Assembly: GCF_000002995.4 (NCBI RefSeq)
Contig: NW_025062475.1
Coordinates: 6,762,187 to 6,826,186, forward strand
Length of the DNA stretch: 64,000 nucleotides
Direction of reading: 5' to 3'
Origin: Brugia malayi
Taxonomy: Eukaryota > Nematoda > Chromadorea > Rhabditida > Onchocercidae
A program made the position numbers and the translations under genes. This document shows, piece after piece, positions 46,740-59,779 of the stretch. The notes below the pieces were generated by a model. The model had not been told where the DNA came from. It worked only from the letters and a program-made list of their open reading frames with translations, and did no database searches. Position 1 is the stretch's first letter. Each line of letters begins with the position of its first letter.

Positions 46740-47051
46740 ATAAGCGATTTTGTTTTGAAAATACTAAAAACGCAGACCCTCTCGATGGGTAGCTACAAGA
46801 AAAATGATCTATTTACACTCCTTTTTCAAATTTTGTACATACTACTAAACCAGATCTAAAATTCAAAAGTAAATATTCTTCTGATTACATGACCTAGTGT
46901 CGACATAATACAATTTCCATTCATCTTGGTACACATAAATACTGCTAGTTTCGAAGCTGGTAAAATGTCCAGCATAAATCTGGTTGCAAAGGTATATTAA
47001 TGATCACTAAGCGTTACTTAACTGTACTAACAATGCGATATTATCTAATTA

Positions 47052-47322
47052 CTATCTTTTGAAGTTGTCAAATATGCATTTCCATCCACTAATAATGCGC
47101 AAATGTTTCACTGTCCTTTTAAAGTTGCAAAACCATGCACTTTTGGTAATGCAGGAATGGCTGTCTTCCAATGTTGCATAAATAAGCTGTACAACTAGAA
47201 TCAGCTAGAGCAATGTCCATAAAATGATTATGTATGGTTATTAAGCGATTCATTTCTAGCTTTAAATGCATATTTTTGTAGTCCTTTAAATTAGCAGAAA
47301 TATGCATTTTTAATCATTAATG
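47052..47322 (+). repeat. Three diverged copies of a ~42-base element
   Basis: Copies at about 47052-47097, 47112-47151 and 47278-47322. Each has TCYTTTRAA, then a purine/AT part, then ATGCAYTT and AATAATG or TTAATG at the end. They are direct repeats at unequal spacing in intergenic DNA. Confidence 0.55.
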
Positions 47323-47760
47323 ATTTTCCATGAAATCTATGCATTCTTCAGAAGATTCTAGCTATTTTGCAGGTTAGCAAAAACAGAATTGACAACCTGC
47401 CTGATACAAAACGTTGTACAGTGAAGCAAGCAATAAATAAATGTATGCAATCAGAATGAGTGATGAACTATGGATCTCTGAAAGGTCACGCTACCAATGA
47501 TCCAGCAATGATAATACCAACTTCAATGCGATGTCTACATTTCCAAGTACAACATATCAAAACCCTCATTAATCTTCAATCGTTAATAAACTTCTGCTGA
47601 TTACTCAACTTCCCTCTTAACCCTTCAGATGCTAAATTGAGAGACGAGCGGTATTGCACAATCGCACCGTAAACTGTCGCAGCTCTAGAGCGACGTTAAA
47701 ACTGTACGAGGACGTGAAGTGGTTGTGAAGGATTGGATGGGTTTAAGTTATTAGTGAAGA

Positions 47761-47768
47761 GAGTTCAG
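47761..47768 (+). promoter_or_regulatory. Probable trans-splice acceptor of pir-1
   Basis: GAGTTCAG ends 25 bases before the ATG at 47794, with no upstream partner exon seen. Confidence 0.4.
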
Positions 47769-47793
47769 TTCATCGAGATTGTTTGACTGTACA

Positions 47794-50700
47794 ATGGGAC
47801 GAACCAGTCGAGTGGTACCGAAACAGTGAGATTTTTATTTGATAACACTGTTGTTCCTCTCTCTCTCTCTCTCTCTCTCTCACATTTCAATTCAAAATTG
47901 AATTCATAGTTTCTATTAAACTTGTCATTTTCACACTAGACTAACATCTCTCGCTATCAAGATTTATAGCTTCTTCTTAACTATTTCCAAAAAACGACTA
48001 CTGATCCGTTCTTATCTAATTTTGTCAGTAGGACGAAATTGATAATCGATTCTATTGAAGAGAATGAATTTAACAAGTTTCTATTAATGTTTGTGGTGAT
48101 AATGCCATACTGTCTTTATCTATTAGCGACACTAATGATTGTAGAATCAAACTGATTATTTCGTTTCTACAAAAAAACATTAAAAGTTCGATTCCATATA
48201 ACTCCATTCAGCATAAGTTGTGGTTGTTCACCGTGTAAAAAAATAAATCTTCGGTATTATATTGCCGGTGACAATAGAGTAATTAAATTATGCTGCTTGT
48301 CGGGACTTCTAAAGTTCAAATCTCTTTTGAGGGATTGTAATGCATGATACTGTCGATATCTTATTGAACTAACTAAAAATATGTACTAAAAACGTTAAGT
48401 CTTTTATTCAAAACGTAGTAACTTCGTTCTCAATTCATATGTGCCAACTTTAAAGGTTTGAATAATATTATCCATTTTTTATCCTTTTTATTTTCGTTAT
48501 TATAACTGCAAAGAACTACTGCCTTGACGCTTGACAAGAAACCCAACGAAATGATTGGGGATGGTCCAGACACAATTCTTGATTGGATAAGAGGACAGGG
48601 GAATGGGCGTAATATTGACTGCTCGTAAGGGTGACGTATATGTTAGTCACAAATGAACGGTAAGCGAAGCGGCAAAATTTTTTACAGTAAAATAATGGGT
48701 TTGAGAGAAAAATAGTTTTTCCTACTCTTCCTTATTCCCTTAACGCCTTTTAATTGCAAGGGAAATGGTATAAGTGCATGTTGATATTGAATGAATGTGC
48801 TTTACTACATTATCTCAGTTATTAAAGCCTTTTTTCAGGGGATTTAGTTTACTTGGTATCTGCAGAACTTTTCCAGAAAGTTTCTTTTAGATGGTTACGC
48901 TACGAACCAATTGGTCTACCTATATCAAATACACGGTTTTTGGTTTTCAAAACGCCTCTCAGCATGATGTTATCAACGAAAATACCGAAGGAAAAGCGGT
49001 TCACCACTTTGAGCCTCTTACAGAAAGTAAGTTGATTAGACAAACATTTTGGTTAATCTTAGGGATTTTAAAGTGTTATTTTATTTGGCAACGATTACCT
49101 CGTAATTTTTGTGAATTTCTGTTTCATTTTAGACAACAGTTTCACTGCTTTTAATTAATAAGTGTTTTTTGTGGTCCAATTTTTTTTCCTTCTGCTTGAT
49201 CTATAAAATTTAATTTCGCTTATTATATTTAGCTGTTTATGATATCTATAAATCCAATCTTAACAACCTTAACTAATCTAACTTATCTTGAAATCATTTT
49301 TTAATATAAAAGAAGAGACGAATTTACTAAACAAGGCTTTTCTAGTTAGGTGAAAAAGGGATTCAAGTGGGTCTTATCATCGACTTGACGGATACGGATC
49401 GTTACTATGAGCGCAATGATATTGAAGGGATGTGCATTTTATATGAAAAAATCAATTGTCCTGGTCGAGGTTTTATTGAAAGAGATGATCTGGTGGATGC
49501 ATTCAATATGGCTGTGGATAGTTTTTTGGAATCGAATGCTGATAATGGTACTTTTACAACTTGGCTTAAGAATGAAAAACTAAAATTAGTTAAGAATTTG
49601 AAGTATTCTTAGCAGCCCGTTTTTAATTTTACATTTGGTACGATTAACTGGAAACAATGGAGAAATTGGTCATTACCATTTTCACATACTAAAATTGGAT
49701 TCAGGTTGCTTAAGATTACTGTTTATGAATATATGATTATTCATATGCTTTCATTCGAACCAAGTAATTGCTGCTTACTTTGCAAACATAATTTTCTTTG
49801 AAATTATTTTTCATATTATATGAATAAAAATTTCAGATATGATGATCGGTGTTCACTGTACAAATGGTGTTAATCGCAGCGGTTATTTGATATGTCGATT
49901 CTTAATTGATCGTTTGGGATGGTCTTCACATGATGCCATTGATGGTAATATATACGTATATAGTGTAATGAGTTTTTAAATTACATCTTGAAAATTTTAT
50001 CTTAACAGATTCAAATTTTAGCTTTTGAAAGGACTCGTGGCTATCCAATTGAACGCGGATCTTATGTGCAGGCATTGCATAGAGCTGCCAAAGAAAGACG
50101 ATCGAAAAAGTAAATATTTGTCTGTGAATTATACTTAATATTCAAAAAGTGCAGTTCTTTAACTTCTAGTTTATCTTCTTCAAAGAATTTATATTTGGAA
50201 GGCTAGAAAGTCTGAAGTTTGTTTCAATATATTCGAAATAAATTTGAAACTAGTGAAAATTCCTCGTTCGTCTAGTAATTTAAGGATAGTATCAATTCGT
50301 CGGAACCTAAGTTTTTTTTTTTTAAATTTGAATAGTCTGTGTTAATATTTTTAGAAAACATAAACATATCGAGGAGATGATTTCAAGTGATGAGTCTGAA
50401 GTGCAGAAAATGTTGAAAAAACGAACTAAACACAGAAAGAGGAGGAAAAATGAGAATGGTTCTGGTGAAGAAAATAGTGCACCTGATATGGAAGCTGTTC
50501 TTAATCAAATGGCAATAGCATTTGAGGTATCTCTGTTATCTTTTGTAGTTAATTAATACCTCTTATATTTCAAATTTGAAAACATCTGTTTTAATATTTA
50601 GTTATAAACTGTCGATATCAGACGAATTTTTTGTTTATATCATGTTGCAGCAGCACCAATCCTCACTGAATTCACTTAGCGAAGCATCGATGAACTTTGC

Positions 50701-51107
50701 AACTACTACAGAAGTACAACAATCACAATCGTCATTACACATTTCTGCCGAAAATAGTCCATTTATTGGTAGTACGGGTACGGGAGAAGAAGAGGAAGAC
50801 GATGATCTTAGTGGTGAGCAGGTGAAATTTATTTGAAGTATTTGGAAATCGTTTTCTATACTAAAAATTATATGGATTATATCCGGGTATTTCTTCGATT
50901 ACGAATCAGTTTTGTAATTAAGTCATTCTACATTTTTTTTAGGATGTACAAACAATGGGTGCAGGTGACGAACCAGAGATCGAGGTTTCAAAGTCAAAAA
51001 AAAGGCGAGAAAGAAGATTAAGATTGCAGAAACAGTTCGAATTAATGAAAACAGGCAACTTCTGGAAAATCAATGAAATGCAAAAGGAAAAGTTTGGCAC
51101 ATCTTAA
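47794..51107 (+). CDS. pir-1: PIR-1 / DUSP11-type RNA 5'-triphosphatase
   Basis: Eight exons: 47794-47825, 48891-49026, 49346-49547, 49837-49944, 50022-50109, 50355-50526, 50651-50821, 50943-51107; 357 residues, all phases agree. Seen: VVPKQWLRYEPIG and SNTRFLVFKTPL (N-terminal family signature), GLIIDLTDTDRYYE, and the active site HCTNGVNRSGYLICRFLID with Cys131 and Arg137, then DAIDAFERTRGYPIER. This is the fold of cysteine phosphatases that remove the gamma and beta phosphates from 5'-triphosphate RNA. In C. elegans PIR-1 works with Dicer in making 26G small RNAs. The catalytic part ends near residue 190. The remaining ~165 residues are an acidic/basic disordered tail with clusters KKRTKHRKRRK and SKSKKRRERRLRLQ, likely nuclear signals or RNA contacts. 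The start was chosen because MGRTSRVVPKQ joins in frame to the conserved WLRYEPIG. Confidence 0.93.
47857..47882. repeat. (CT)n microsatellite
   Basis: About 13 CT units in pir-1 intron 1, 32 bases after the donor. Confidence 0.95.
49854..49880 (+). other. pir-1: PIR-1 catalytic loop
   Basis: Encodes HCTNGVNRS (HCX5R-S/T). The Cys codon is at 49857-49859. The human enzyme has His where this one has Asn after HCT; the catalytic Cys and Arg are intact. Confidence 0.93.
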
Positions 51108-52702
51108 AATAGTGGAAGATCAAATAATGAGAATTCCGACTTTTAAGATATTTCCGTGTAGTGATTGGTGCTTTAAAATTGTGAAGCAAATTGCTTGTTT
51201 TTGAAATGCAATAATCTAAATTGCATTAGGTGCTCATTACATGTTTCCTAATGCTTTATCCCAGAATTCCGAAATTTCATTTGTCCTAAAGTCAGTTTTT
51301 TCATCATAGTTTTATTATCTTTACTTGTTTAATTAGTACTCTGAAACTGAGTTTAATCATGATGAGAGACAAAGTACGGTGCACATCGTATAAATTAATT
51401 CAAAATTCACATATTTGCTGAGGAACATACTGTGTTAAACGATTTATGGTTTTCTTCAATTTAAAAATAAATCAATTTTGGATCAGTTCTGATTACATTA
51501 TGATATTGCAAATTTAGAAGAGTAAATGCTATTTTAGAAGTCGTTAGAAGTAGTCGAATGACTGAATCTTATGTTACTAAGAAAAAGCGTTATGTAACAG
51601 TTTATATGAACGATTTTATGTGTTAGCTTTCAGCAATTAGTCAAAATTTTTAGGTAAAAAAAAGCGAAAAAAAAGTGAAAGATTTAAGTTGGCAGGATGT
51701 CCCGAAATATTCAGCGCAGGCATATTATAGCACGAATTTTTAGTGTGGTGTATGAGATTTATATGAAGTTTAAGTTGTGGAACTGAATTTGTCAGGAATG
51801 TAACTGGGTTAAATTACTTTGTTTGTTCAATGTGGTTATGGTATTGTTTGCCAATGATAGATAACCACTGTAATGGGTAATGGTGTTGCACAAACTAAAG
51901 GCTAAATGTGATGATCAAATGTGATTAATTATTCCTTCTTATTTTTGTCACAAGTGACTTTTATACGAATGTGTACTTTCGTCACGATCTGTTGTTCAAT
52001 TTGCAACTTTTTCCTTCTTTTTTGTGCTATGATCAAGTAGGGTGATTCTTGAAATGGAGTAAAGAATTTAATTACTAATTAAGTGATCATTAACTCCTTT
52101 GTTCTGATTGCTATTGCTTTATGTATCAGGGTATGAGATAAGAAACACCTTAGTGCAGATGTGTGGTGTGAAATAATTGCTATCCACTCCACTATGTCGT
52201 ACAGTTACATGCTACACTTGCCGGCTGCAAAAGTTTTTAAATCATCAGAAAGCATTTATCCTTCCTTTACTTTCTTATCTCTTTCTTTCCTCCTACTTTC
52301 CTCCACTTTCGTGGAAAATTTTATTCCTGGAAACTAGATCTAAGAAAAATTTCAACTTTCAACAAAAAAAAAAAATTTCGGAGACGGACTTAACAGCCAA
52401 TTGGGACTGAGGTTTTCAAATTAATGCAGGAAAATAACAGTTCTGATATTACGGGTCGTGGAGGTGAATGGTGTCATTGACTTCAAGTACATTACTGATA
52501 TCATAAGCATCAATTTACAGCAAATTTTGCTGGTTAAATAGGCGAAAAAAAGAATATCTTGCTCATTTTTGGTCATCTTTTGTTTATTATGTTCACTTTT
52601 GTATATTTGTACGCTTTGTATATTTTACCTGCAATGCTAATTTCAGGTCATTGTATTTTTCATTTTATGTTGCTTGTTGTTATTGTTGGTATAAGTGCAC
52701 AC
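51108..52702. other. Gap between pir-1 and emb-30
   Basis: AT-rich; would include the 3' end of pir-1 and the promoter or intercistronic part of emb-30. No exon supported; the frames at 52177-52410 and 52559-52750 lack splice logic and are overlapped by the start of emb-30. Confidence 0.55.
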
Positions 52703-52712
52703 ATTATTGCAG
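52703..52712 (+). promoter_or_regulatory. Probable trans-splice acceptor of emb-30
   Basis: ATTATTGCAG ends 22 bases before ATG 52735. In frame upstream of the ATG there is no conserved sequence. Confidence 0.5.
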
Positions 52713-52734
52713 GGAAGAGTGTAAAAGTGAGATC

Positions 52735-54513
52735 ATGGATTCAGTTTTAAGCCATTGCATTCCAAGTGATTTGATGGGCAAAACGGTTTTAAGTCGCCGT
52801 TCTCCATTCAAGGTTGTCTTTTTTTCATTCAAGGTTTTCCTTTTTTTTATACTGCTTGCAAAGATATAACTGTTAAATTAACTAATTGTAGCCATCATAA
52901 CATAATCTAGATTTCAAGTAACCTGACCATAGTGATGTTGAGAGAAATTAAAAGTACGTTATTTCAGGTTCATCAAGCTTTATGGAATCCAGACATTGAT
53001 TTATTAACTTTAGCTTCGCAAAAAGGTGAAGTATGCGTACGACGTTTGCATTGGAGGCATGGATGGAAGGTATAGTTTATTTTCCTGATATGAGAAAATT
53101 ATTATTAAAATTACTCAAAATATGTATCCCTTAATTTTGATTTTTTTAGCTTTGTTGTTTCATTTTAATTTTCATGATTAAATATTAAAATAAAGGCAAT
53201 TTATGTCCCTAATTTTTTTACTACTCTAGAGAGACATATATGATGTCAGGCCACTCTTATTGGACCGAGTCAAATCGGAAGGTGAAATTCGATTGGAAAC
53301 GATGTGTTGGAGTCCTGATGGCAAGGTAAACATCACATTTGAAATTCAGTTCGGAATCTGAATCACTTTTTTTTAAATTTAATATTAATATATTAATTTC
53401 AGGTTCTTGCAACAGCTTTTAGTGACGGCTGTATTCATCTGCTAGATGCTGAAAAAGGAATCGTCAGGTTTACTGTCAGGTGGAAAAAATGATTTCAATT
53501 ATTTGTTAGCTACTTCGGTGCTGTTGTAGTAGTTTCAGTTGAAAAAAAAAAGAAAAAAAGAAACGTCATCCAAAGATCTTTAGCTTTGATGGCATCTTCA
53601 GCAGTGAAACAATTTCTCACGTTTTAAATTTCATTGATTTACTTTGAATTTAGAATGAAAGCTCGTGTAACGCTAATGAGATGGCAGCGATTCAGTCAAG
53701 AGCTGAACATAAACCTAATCAGTGAGGACGCACTTTCTGGCGCAGTGAGTTTTTTTAGCTTGTAACTCTGTATTAATTAAAGTTTGAGTATAATTTTTTG
53801 ATAATTCATGTCTTGAATTCTCTAGTGTACCATATATCAATTTATTTTCTAAACTAACTTTTACGAATTACCAAGTCTTCAATTTCAAATTTATAACTTT
53901 TCATAGAGAAAAGAATGAATAAAAAAGTGATGAGAGTAGATCAAAAAGGAAGATTTATGATGAGGGTTCATTGAATGAATGAATATTTTTGAAGGCATTC
54001 TTCTTCAAAATCATTTGTATATGCTGCTGACGAAAGTTATTTCCAGCTTGGTGATTTATCAGAAAGTGAAAGTTTAAATGACAAACCAGAAGAACTGAAT
54101 CAATTAAGAGCAATGAAGGCATTCTGTGACAGCAGCAATCTCAGTGTTCTTGGAACGTTATTGTTCGCGCTTAATAAAGACAATACTGTGATTGTTTTGG
54201 CAGCAGGTGTTCTTCCTATTGCTTCGATCGAGCCGTCGCTACATTTTTTTGGTTCGTTTTCCTTCCAATTGTTTAATGTGAGTGGTACTTTGAAGAAGCG
54301 ATACATTCCGCTCCGATAGATAGGTTCTTTATTCTGCATTTTATACCAGTTCTCATAGAGATATGTTCAAAATTATAAAGCAATATTAATTTTTCCATAT
54401 GTATTCTTTAGGCAACTGTGATCCTTATTCAATAACAGTGGGTGATATGTTTTATTCATCCAAGCGAGGTCAATTGATGGTAGTATATTCCAGTATGGGT
54501 CAACTCAACTCAG
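52735..54513 (+). other. emb-30: emb-30 exons 1-7: N-terminal propeller blades
   Basis: Exons 52735-52812, 52968-53069, 53230-53325, 53403-53479, 53654-53744, 54047-54251, 54412-54513. The first four give the well-conserved opening blades of APC4 (WNPDIDLL, CWSPDGK). Exons 5-7 continue the sheet pattern (ARVTLMRWQRFS, SNLSVLGTLLFALNKDNTV, GQLMVVYSSMG). The donor of exon 6 (tttttttg|gttcgt) is weak; frame and family length support it. Confidence 0.82.
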
Positions 54514-57500
54514 GTGAAAAGATTTGATATGAGATTTACTTATAGGATAATTTTCCTAATCAGATGCAGTTAAAAATGCGTGAAAAATAAAACCGTTCCA
54601 TGAATTTTCATAAAATACTCGAGTTCTGAATAGAAACAAATTTTTGGACTATTGAATGTTTCACAGTGAAAATCAAAGTGCACTTCTTCGTACATTTCTC
54701 ACAAAGCATTTTTTAGAGAACAATCCAGGAATGAATACTCAGGTTATTGGTTTTGACATCGACAGTTTAGGTTATCTGAAAAACGGTCTAATATGGACTA
54801 TTGCACGCAGGTTACTCAACTTTAGCCTTTTCTAGATATTTAGATGAATGTTATGGTTATCCCATGCTTTATTCATACTTACTTTCATAAATTTATTACC
54901 GCAGTAGTGTGATGAAGCATTTTCTTTCGCAGTATTGCTGGAAAATTTTTTAAATGACAGATTACTATCTTTGAACTTTTTGGTGCTTTTTTTTTAATAC
55001 TTCCTACTTTTCAGGTGGCTGAAACTAGTGTTTTATGTGTGCTTTGTTTCTGAAACATTTGCTCGAGCAATTGTTGATTGGGAAGATCAATCAAAGGTAT
55101 TGGTCGAGTTTTTGTTTTATCATGTATTGTTTTGGTTTAGTATTTCGAATAAGTATAATTTAGCAAAATTTCATAAGAAAAGCTATGAATATAACGACTG
55201 CGTTTTGCAACAAATTATTCTGAAATGAATATGGGACCACGTTTTGTAAGATACAACAATTTAGCACAGGTTGTGTATGGGTTGAATTCTCTGTTTTATG
55301 ATTTGATGAGAAAAAAAAAAAAAAACTTTAAGAACTTTTCAGTTTCTAAGAAGCATCATTTTTAGGAATTTAATGAAAAATTCAATTTGTTTGGTGAAGA
55401 AAGTGTCTCAAATTGTAATCTTGGAGAGTGTTTTATCAACATGATATTGACGGGGCAAGCGAGTCCAGAACTGGTAAATTTTTATCGCAACGTGCTAAAA
55501 CCAGCGGATTGGAAAAAAATGACTGATTGGGCACACAAAGGTTTCGGGTCAGTATCCACTTAATTTTGATTTGATTTGTACTTGAATTCTTATTTTCTCT
55601 GCAGGGATGGTCGTTTCAATTTCTTTCCATAAAACAAATTGCATCTTTGCTTGATTATTTTATGAGAAGTAGAGGAAGTTCTTTAGTGACTACGACATGG
55701 ATGAAATTGTTTACTGAGTATGACCGGGATCATTTTAGGAAATAATTTAGTCCTGAAGTTTCAGTGATATAATTGAAAGCGTCGGTAGAGAACTCCTTCC
55801 TGGCGCAGAAGCATTGCAGCATAACATGAAACAATTGTTTATTGAGATGCGATGTGCGTTACGTAGTTCTAGAACGTAAGTGATTCGGAAAACATTAAGT
55901 CAAGTCGATAAATCATTTTATGTAAAATCCTTTTCCATATTTGGCTTTTATTTAATGCTCAAAGATATTTTTTACTTAATTTGAGTTGTGTCATAAACAT
56001 TCGTTTATGGATAATTTATCAAGATCGAGTTTTGCTCCTACATGTTGGATTTCAGATCGAAGTTTAGATCGTTGTAATTTCAGTGAAAAGCTTTTACCTG
56101 AACGTTTATTCGATGTCGACGTATATCCTTACGGCAAGTATGCTGAAAAAAGTGATGAAGAATCTTCGTTAAAAGAACTTAAGAGTTTCCAGAATCTAGC
56201 GGAAGATATCATAAATAAAATTAACGAAATGCATTTAGTAGCTACGCGCAATAGGTCCAGTTCTCAACTTTCAGTTAAAATCAGGAATTAAAGTAGTTTT
56301 AGGTTTCTTGAAATCAACCAGATTTTATAATTTTAGTTTTCTTCAAGAGAATAAGTTGCGAGATGACAAAATTTTGAAGCACTGATGATCGTGTAGAAGC
56401 AATGGTTTGTGGAATCTTTACGAAAAACTAATAACATTAACAGCCATTGTTTCAGGAAGGATTTGGTTAGTTTCACTAATTGGTTATCACAAACACCACC
56501 ATTTACGGCAAAGAACAAACGTTCCGCTGCAGAGCTAAAATTCGATTTACAGTTGATTATTGAAGTAATTATGTTTTTTTACATTTGATATTTCAGAATG
56601 TTCTCTTCAAAGTTCGTAAATAGTTATTTCCTCAAAAAATGTTCAATCTCAGAATAAAAATCTCAGTTGTGTTTTCCTGCTTACTTTCCTTGTTGCGTAC
56701 ATCTGTGTTGTCTTTGAGCTCTAACTATATGGTCTATTTTTATAATTTATCAACCGAAAAAGAAATTTTTTATTTCAAATTTTATTTCTTTTGCGTTGGT
56801 TCAATTTTCCATTTTAAGCGAAAGGACTAAGTTAACTAATATATATGTGAACTTATGCTCCCATTCCTGAAAAAATGTTCATTGGGTTACTATTAATTCT
56901 TTCACTGGGCATTTTAGCTTTCTCAAGTGACAAATCGAACTTTATATATAAAGACTTTATAAACATATATTCAGAGTTATATGTATAAAGACTAGTAATT
57001 ATACACAAAAGGCGGAATTATCCTGAATTTGTTATTAGCTCGAATCAACTTAAGCTCTGAACATTTTGCCTAATTTTTTGGACTTTGTAATGTTCATTAA
57101 ATCTTTAAAATTCGATCATTAAAGAAATGTTTACCTAGTCAGGTACTTTAATTGATTTTGAAATCTTGATTTTTCATTTTAAATATAATATTTGGAATGT
57201 TTAAGTTTATTTTTTTCTTAGTATTACATGTAAATCGATTTTTCAGTATATCAGGCAAGCAACTATTTCAAGAAACGGAATTGCAACAGAAAGATTTGAA
57301 ATGACCGATACTTTCCAGAATTATTCTTTTGATAAAGTCTGTTTCCTTACATCTTCGAATTTTGCTGCATTTTACTTTAACGTTTTCTACTGTATTTATT
57401 TTTCAGGTTCTGCAATATTTTGGTTGTCATAAATCTCTTAAGTATCGTTTGGATCTTCGGAGCAATGCTTGGAATATGTTGTGTGAGCAGCAGTCTTCGA

Positions 57501-59744
57501 GAACATTAGCTGATAGTATCACGTGTTGTTTTGACGTCTTGCAAACTATACAGGATATATTCCTGAAAAACTTCACTGCGGCAGTCGTAGCGGTAATATC
57601 AAATTTAAACATGAATACGAAAAACGATCGTGTTATTAAGCATTTAAAACTTCCAATCTCAAGTAGCAGTCTTTCAGAAAAGAATGTCAATCGATATACT
57701 AACTATTTTGAAGCATTTGTTAGTGCAGCTGCTCAATTTGAAAGTTCCATTGCTAGGAGACAAATTTTTAATATGAATAAAATAATTTTGTATCGAAAAA
57801 TCTGTATATATTTCACTAGCTAGCAAATCATTTATATTTTAACTTGCAATTTTCTTAGTGGAGTTCTAAATGAAATTCTCACTTCATAGAATTTCAGCAG
57901 ACAAATTCAATTTTGGAACAAAATCATGCAGAAGGTTTTGAAAAATTTGCAATATTTCTTCCTCATGAAACTGCATCTGAATGCTATACATATGATGGTG
58001 ATTGTTGAGATTCCTAAGAAATTAAAATTTTTAGAAAAAGTTTTTAATAAATTTGCAGGTATTCTGATCGCTTCTCAATTTTTTTTCTTTTAAATTGAAA
58101 ATACTTGCTTTTTCCTTTAATTTTTGCTTGTTTGGTTCTCTCTAAAGGTGAATGTTATGAACTTTCTTATGAATATAATTTAAGCTTATGTTTAAATATT
58201 TGATTGGCATAACTTGAAATAATAAACCTATCTGAAGGAAACATGTTGTCAAATCCTTTTCCAGAGCAAAAGTGGTTGTTAACGATAGCGGATGAACCGT
58301 TTGCAGTATCTTGCATTGGCGTTAATGGCTCTCGTCATGTAATCTATGGAGCTTCGAGTAAAATGCTTTACAAAATGTGCTACTCAAAACAGTGTTCAAA
58401 AAATGTGGCTGGTTTTAGTGGCGATATCAAACATATTGTAACAAAAAATTCAGATAGCGATAGTTTCCAAGAACAAGCCGATAAGGTTAAGCTATCTTCA
58501 GATGAACAGCAATCACATAATAGTGGGAAAAGTACAAGGGGAATCGATAATGTCATGGTATGATTTGGTTTTTGATGACGAGAATTGAATTGTGAAATTT
58601 GTAACAGGAAATTCGGTATCAACAACATATAGTGACATAGTAATGTAATGGTCAGTATTGTGGAAGCATTTACATAGATATAGCGTTGCGGTAGAAATAT
58701 GCTGAATCAGTAATACCAAAAATTATTTTAGTGATTATAAATTATAAACTCAACTATAAGGGCGAACATACTGGAGTTTATCATTTAGTTTTAGTATCGT
58801 AATGCTGCTTGCTGGAATAAAATAAAATTCCATCGGAAGTACGCGGGTTGACATTAAAAGCTTTTAGCTTTAGCCTTAAAATCCACTTTTTAGCCGAAGT
58901 CGCCAACCTCAGCGAAGCTGTTGAGAATTGAAAACCCTTTCAATTCATTAAGTATGTTAATTTTTCGCCTTTTATTTCAGATAAATATAAATTGTTGTTA
59001 GTCACAGTTGTAATCTATTTTTTAATAATTATTATGATAAGCAGAGTTCATGTTTAGTTTTCTTTTATGTTATAATTTGCTGATTTTTAGAAAATCACCA
59101 TTGTTCAGAGAAATACAGAAATGTATCTTCAGTCAGTCGCCGACTGGTGCATTTCGAATGGTATGGTAACGGAAGTTTTTATGGGCTACTGAAAATTTGT
59201 AAGGCCAACAAAGAACAAACAGTACTCTTCAGGAGCTGCCTTTTTGATAATACAAATTATTTGCATGAGGTTTAGATCAATTTTTCCATTTTTTGGTTTT
59301 TTTAATTCTATGTGTTTGCAGTTTTTGCAGTTTTTGTTATTGCAGTTTGATATTCCGAAGATTATATTTTAGCGCTATTTTCTACATGCTGAAGCAAATT
59401 TGTTTAGGATTACATCCCAATAGTTTCTTATAGCGTCAATTTTTTCAAATATTTCAGGATATCTCAGGTTGTACGGAGTCGTACGTATCATTTACTCTTT
59501 CTTTTCATCGAAAATCGGGTGTTATTTTCACAGAAAATGGTTTTCGGGCAAAATGGTTCGAAATTAAGATCCCTATACAAAGAATTTCAGTTCTCAATCG
59601 ACAGCAGTCTAAATATGGTACTTATCAAAACAGTCAAGTATGAAATATGCGTTTCCTTCTTCTTTTCTTATCTTTTGCAATTCTCAAATGCACATTTTGT
59701 TTTGCAAACACAGATTATTTCTTTATTTTTGTTTTGGATATGAA

Positions 59745-59779
<35 letters not shown>

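Larger units (their letters stand above)
46441..47760. other. Intergenic region before pir-1
   Basis: No coding exon supported. It holds a 14-base-arm hairpin (46707-46739) and three diverged copies of a short element (47052-47322). The 62-codon minus-strand frame at 47119-47307 runs through these copies and is not called. Confidence 0.5.

Noticed and set aside
47119..47307. 62-codon minus-strand frame before pir-1
   Set aside because: Overlaps the three diverged short repeats and has no gene signals.
54666..54716. CACAG at 54662-54666 as emb-30 exon 8 acceptor
   Set aside because: It puts a stop codon in the exon with the phase left by exon 7; the next AG (54716) keeps the frame.
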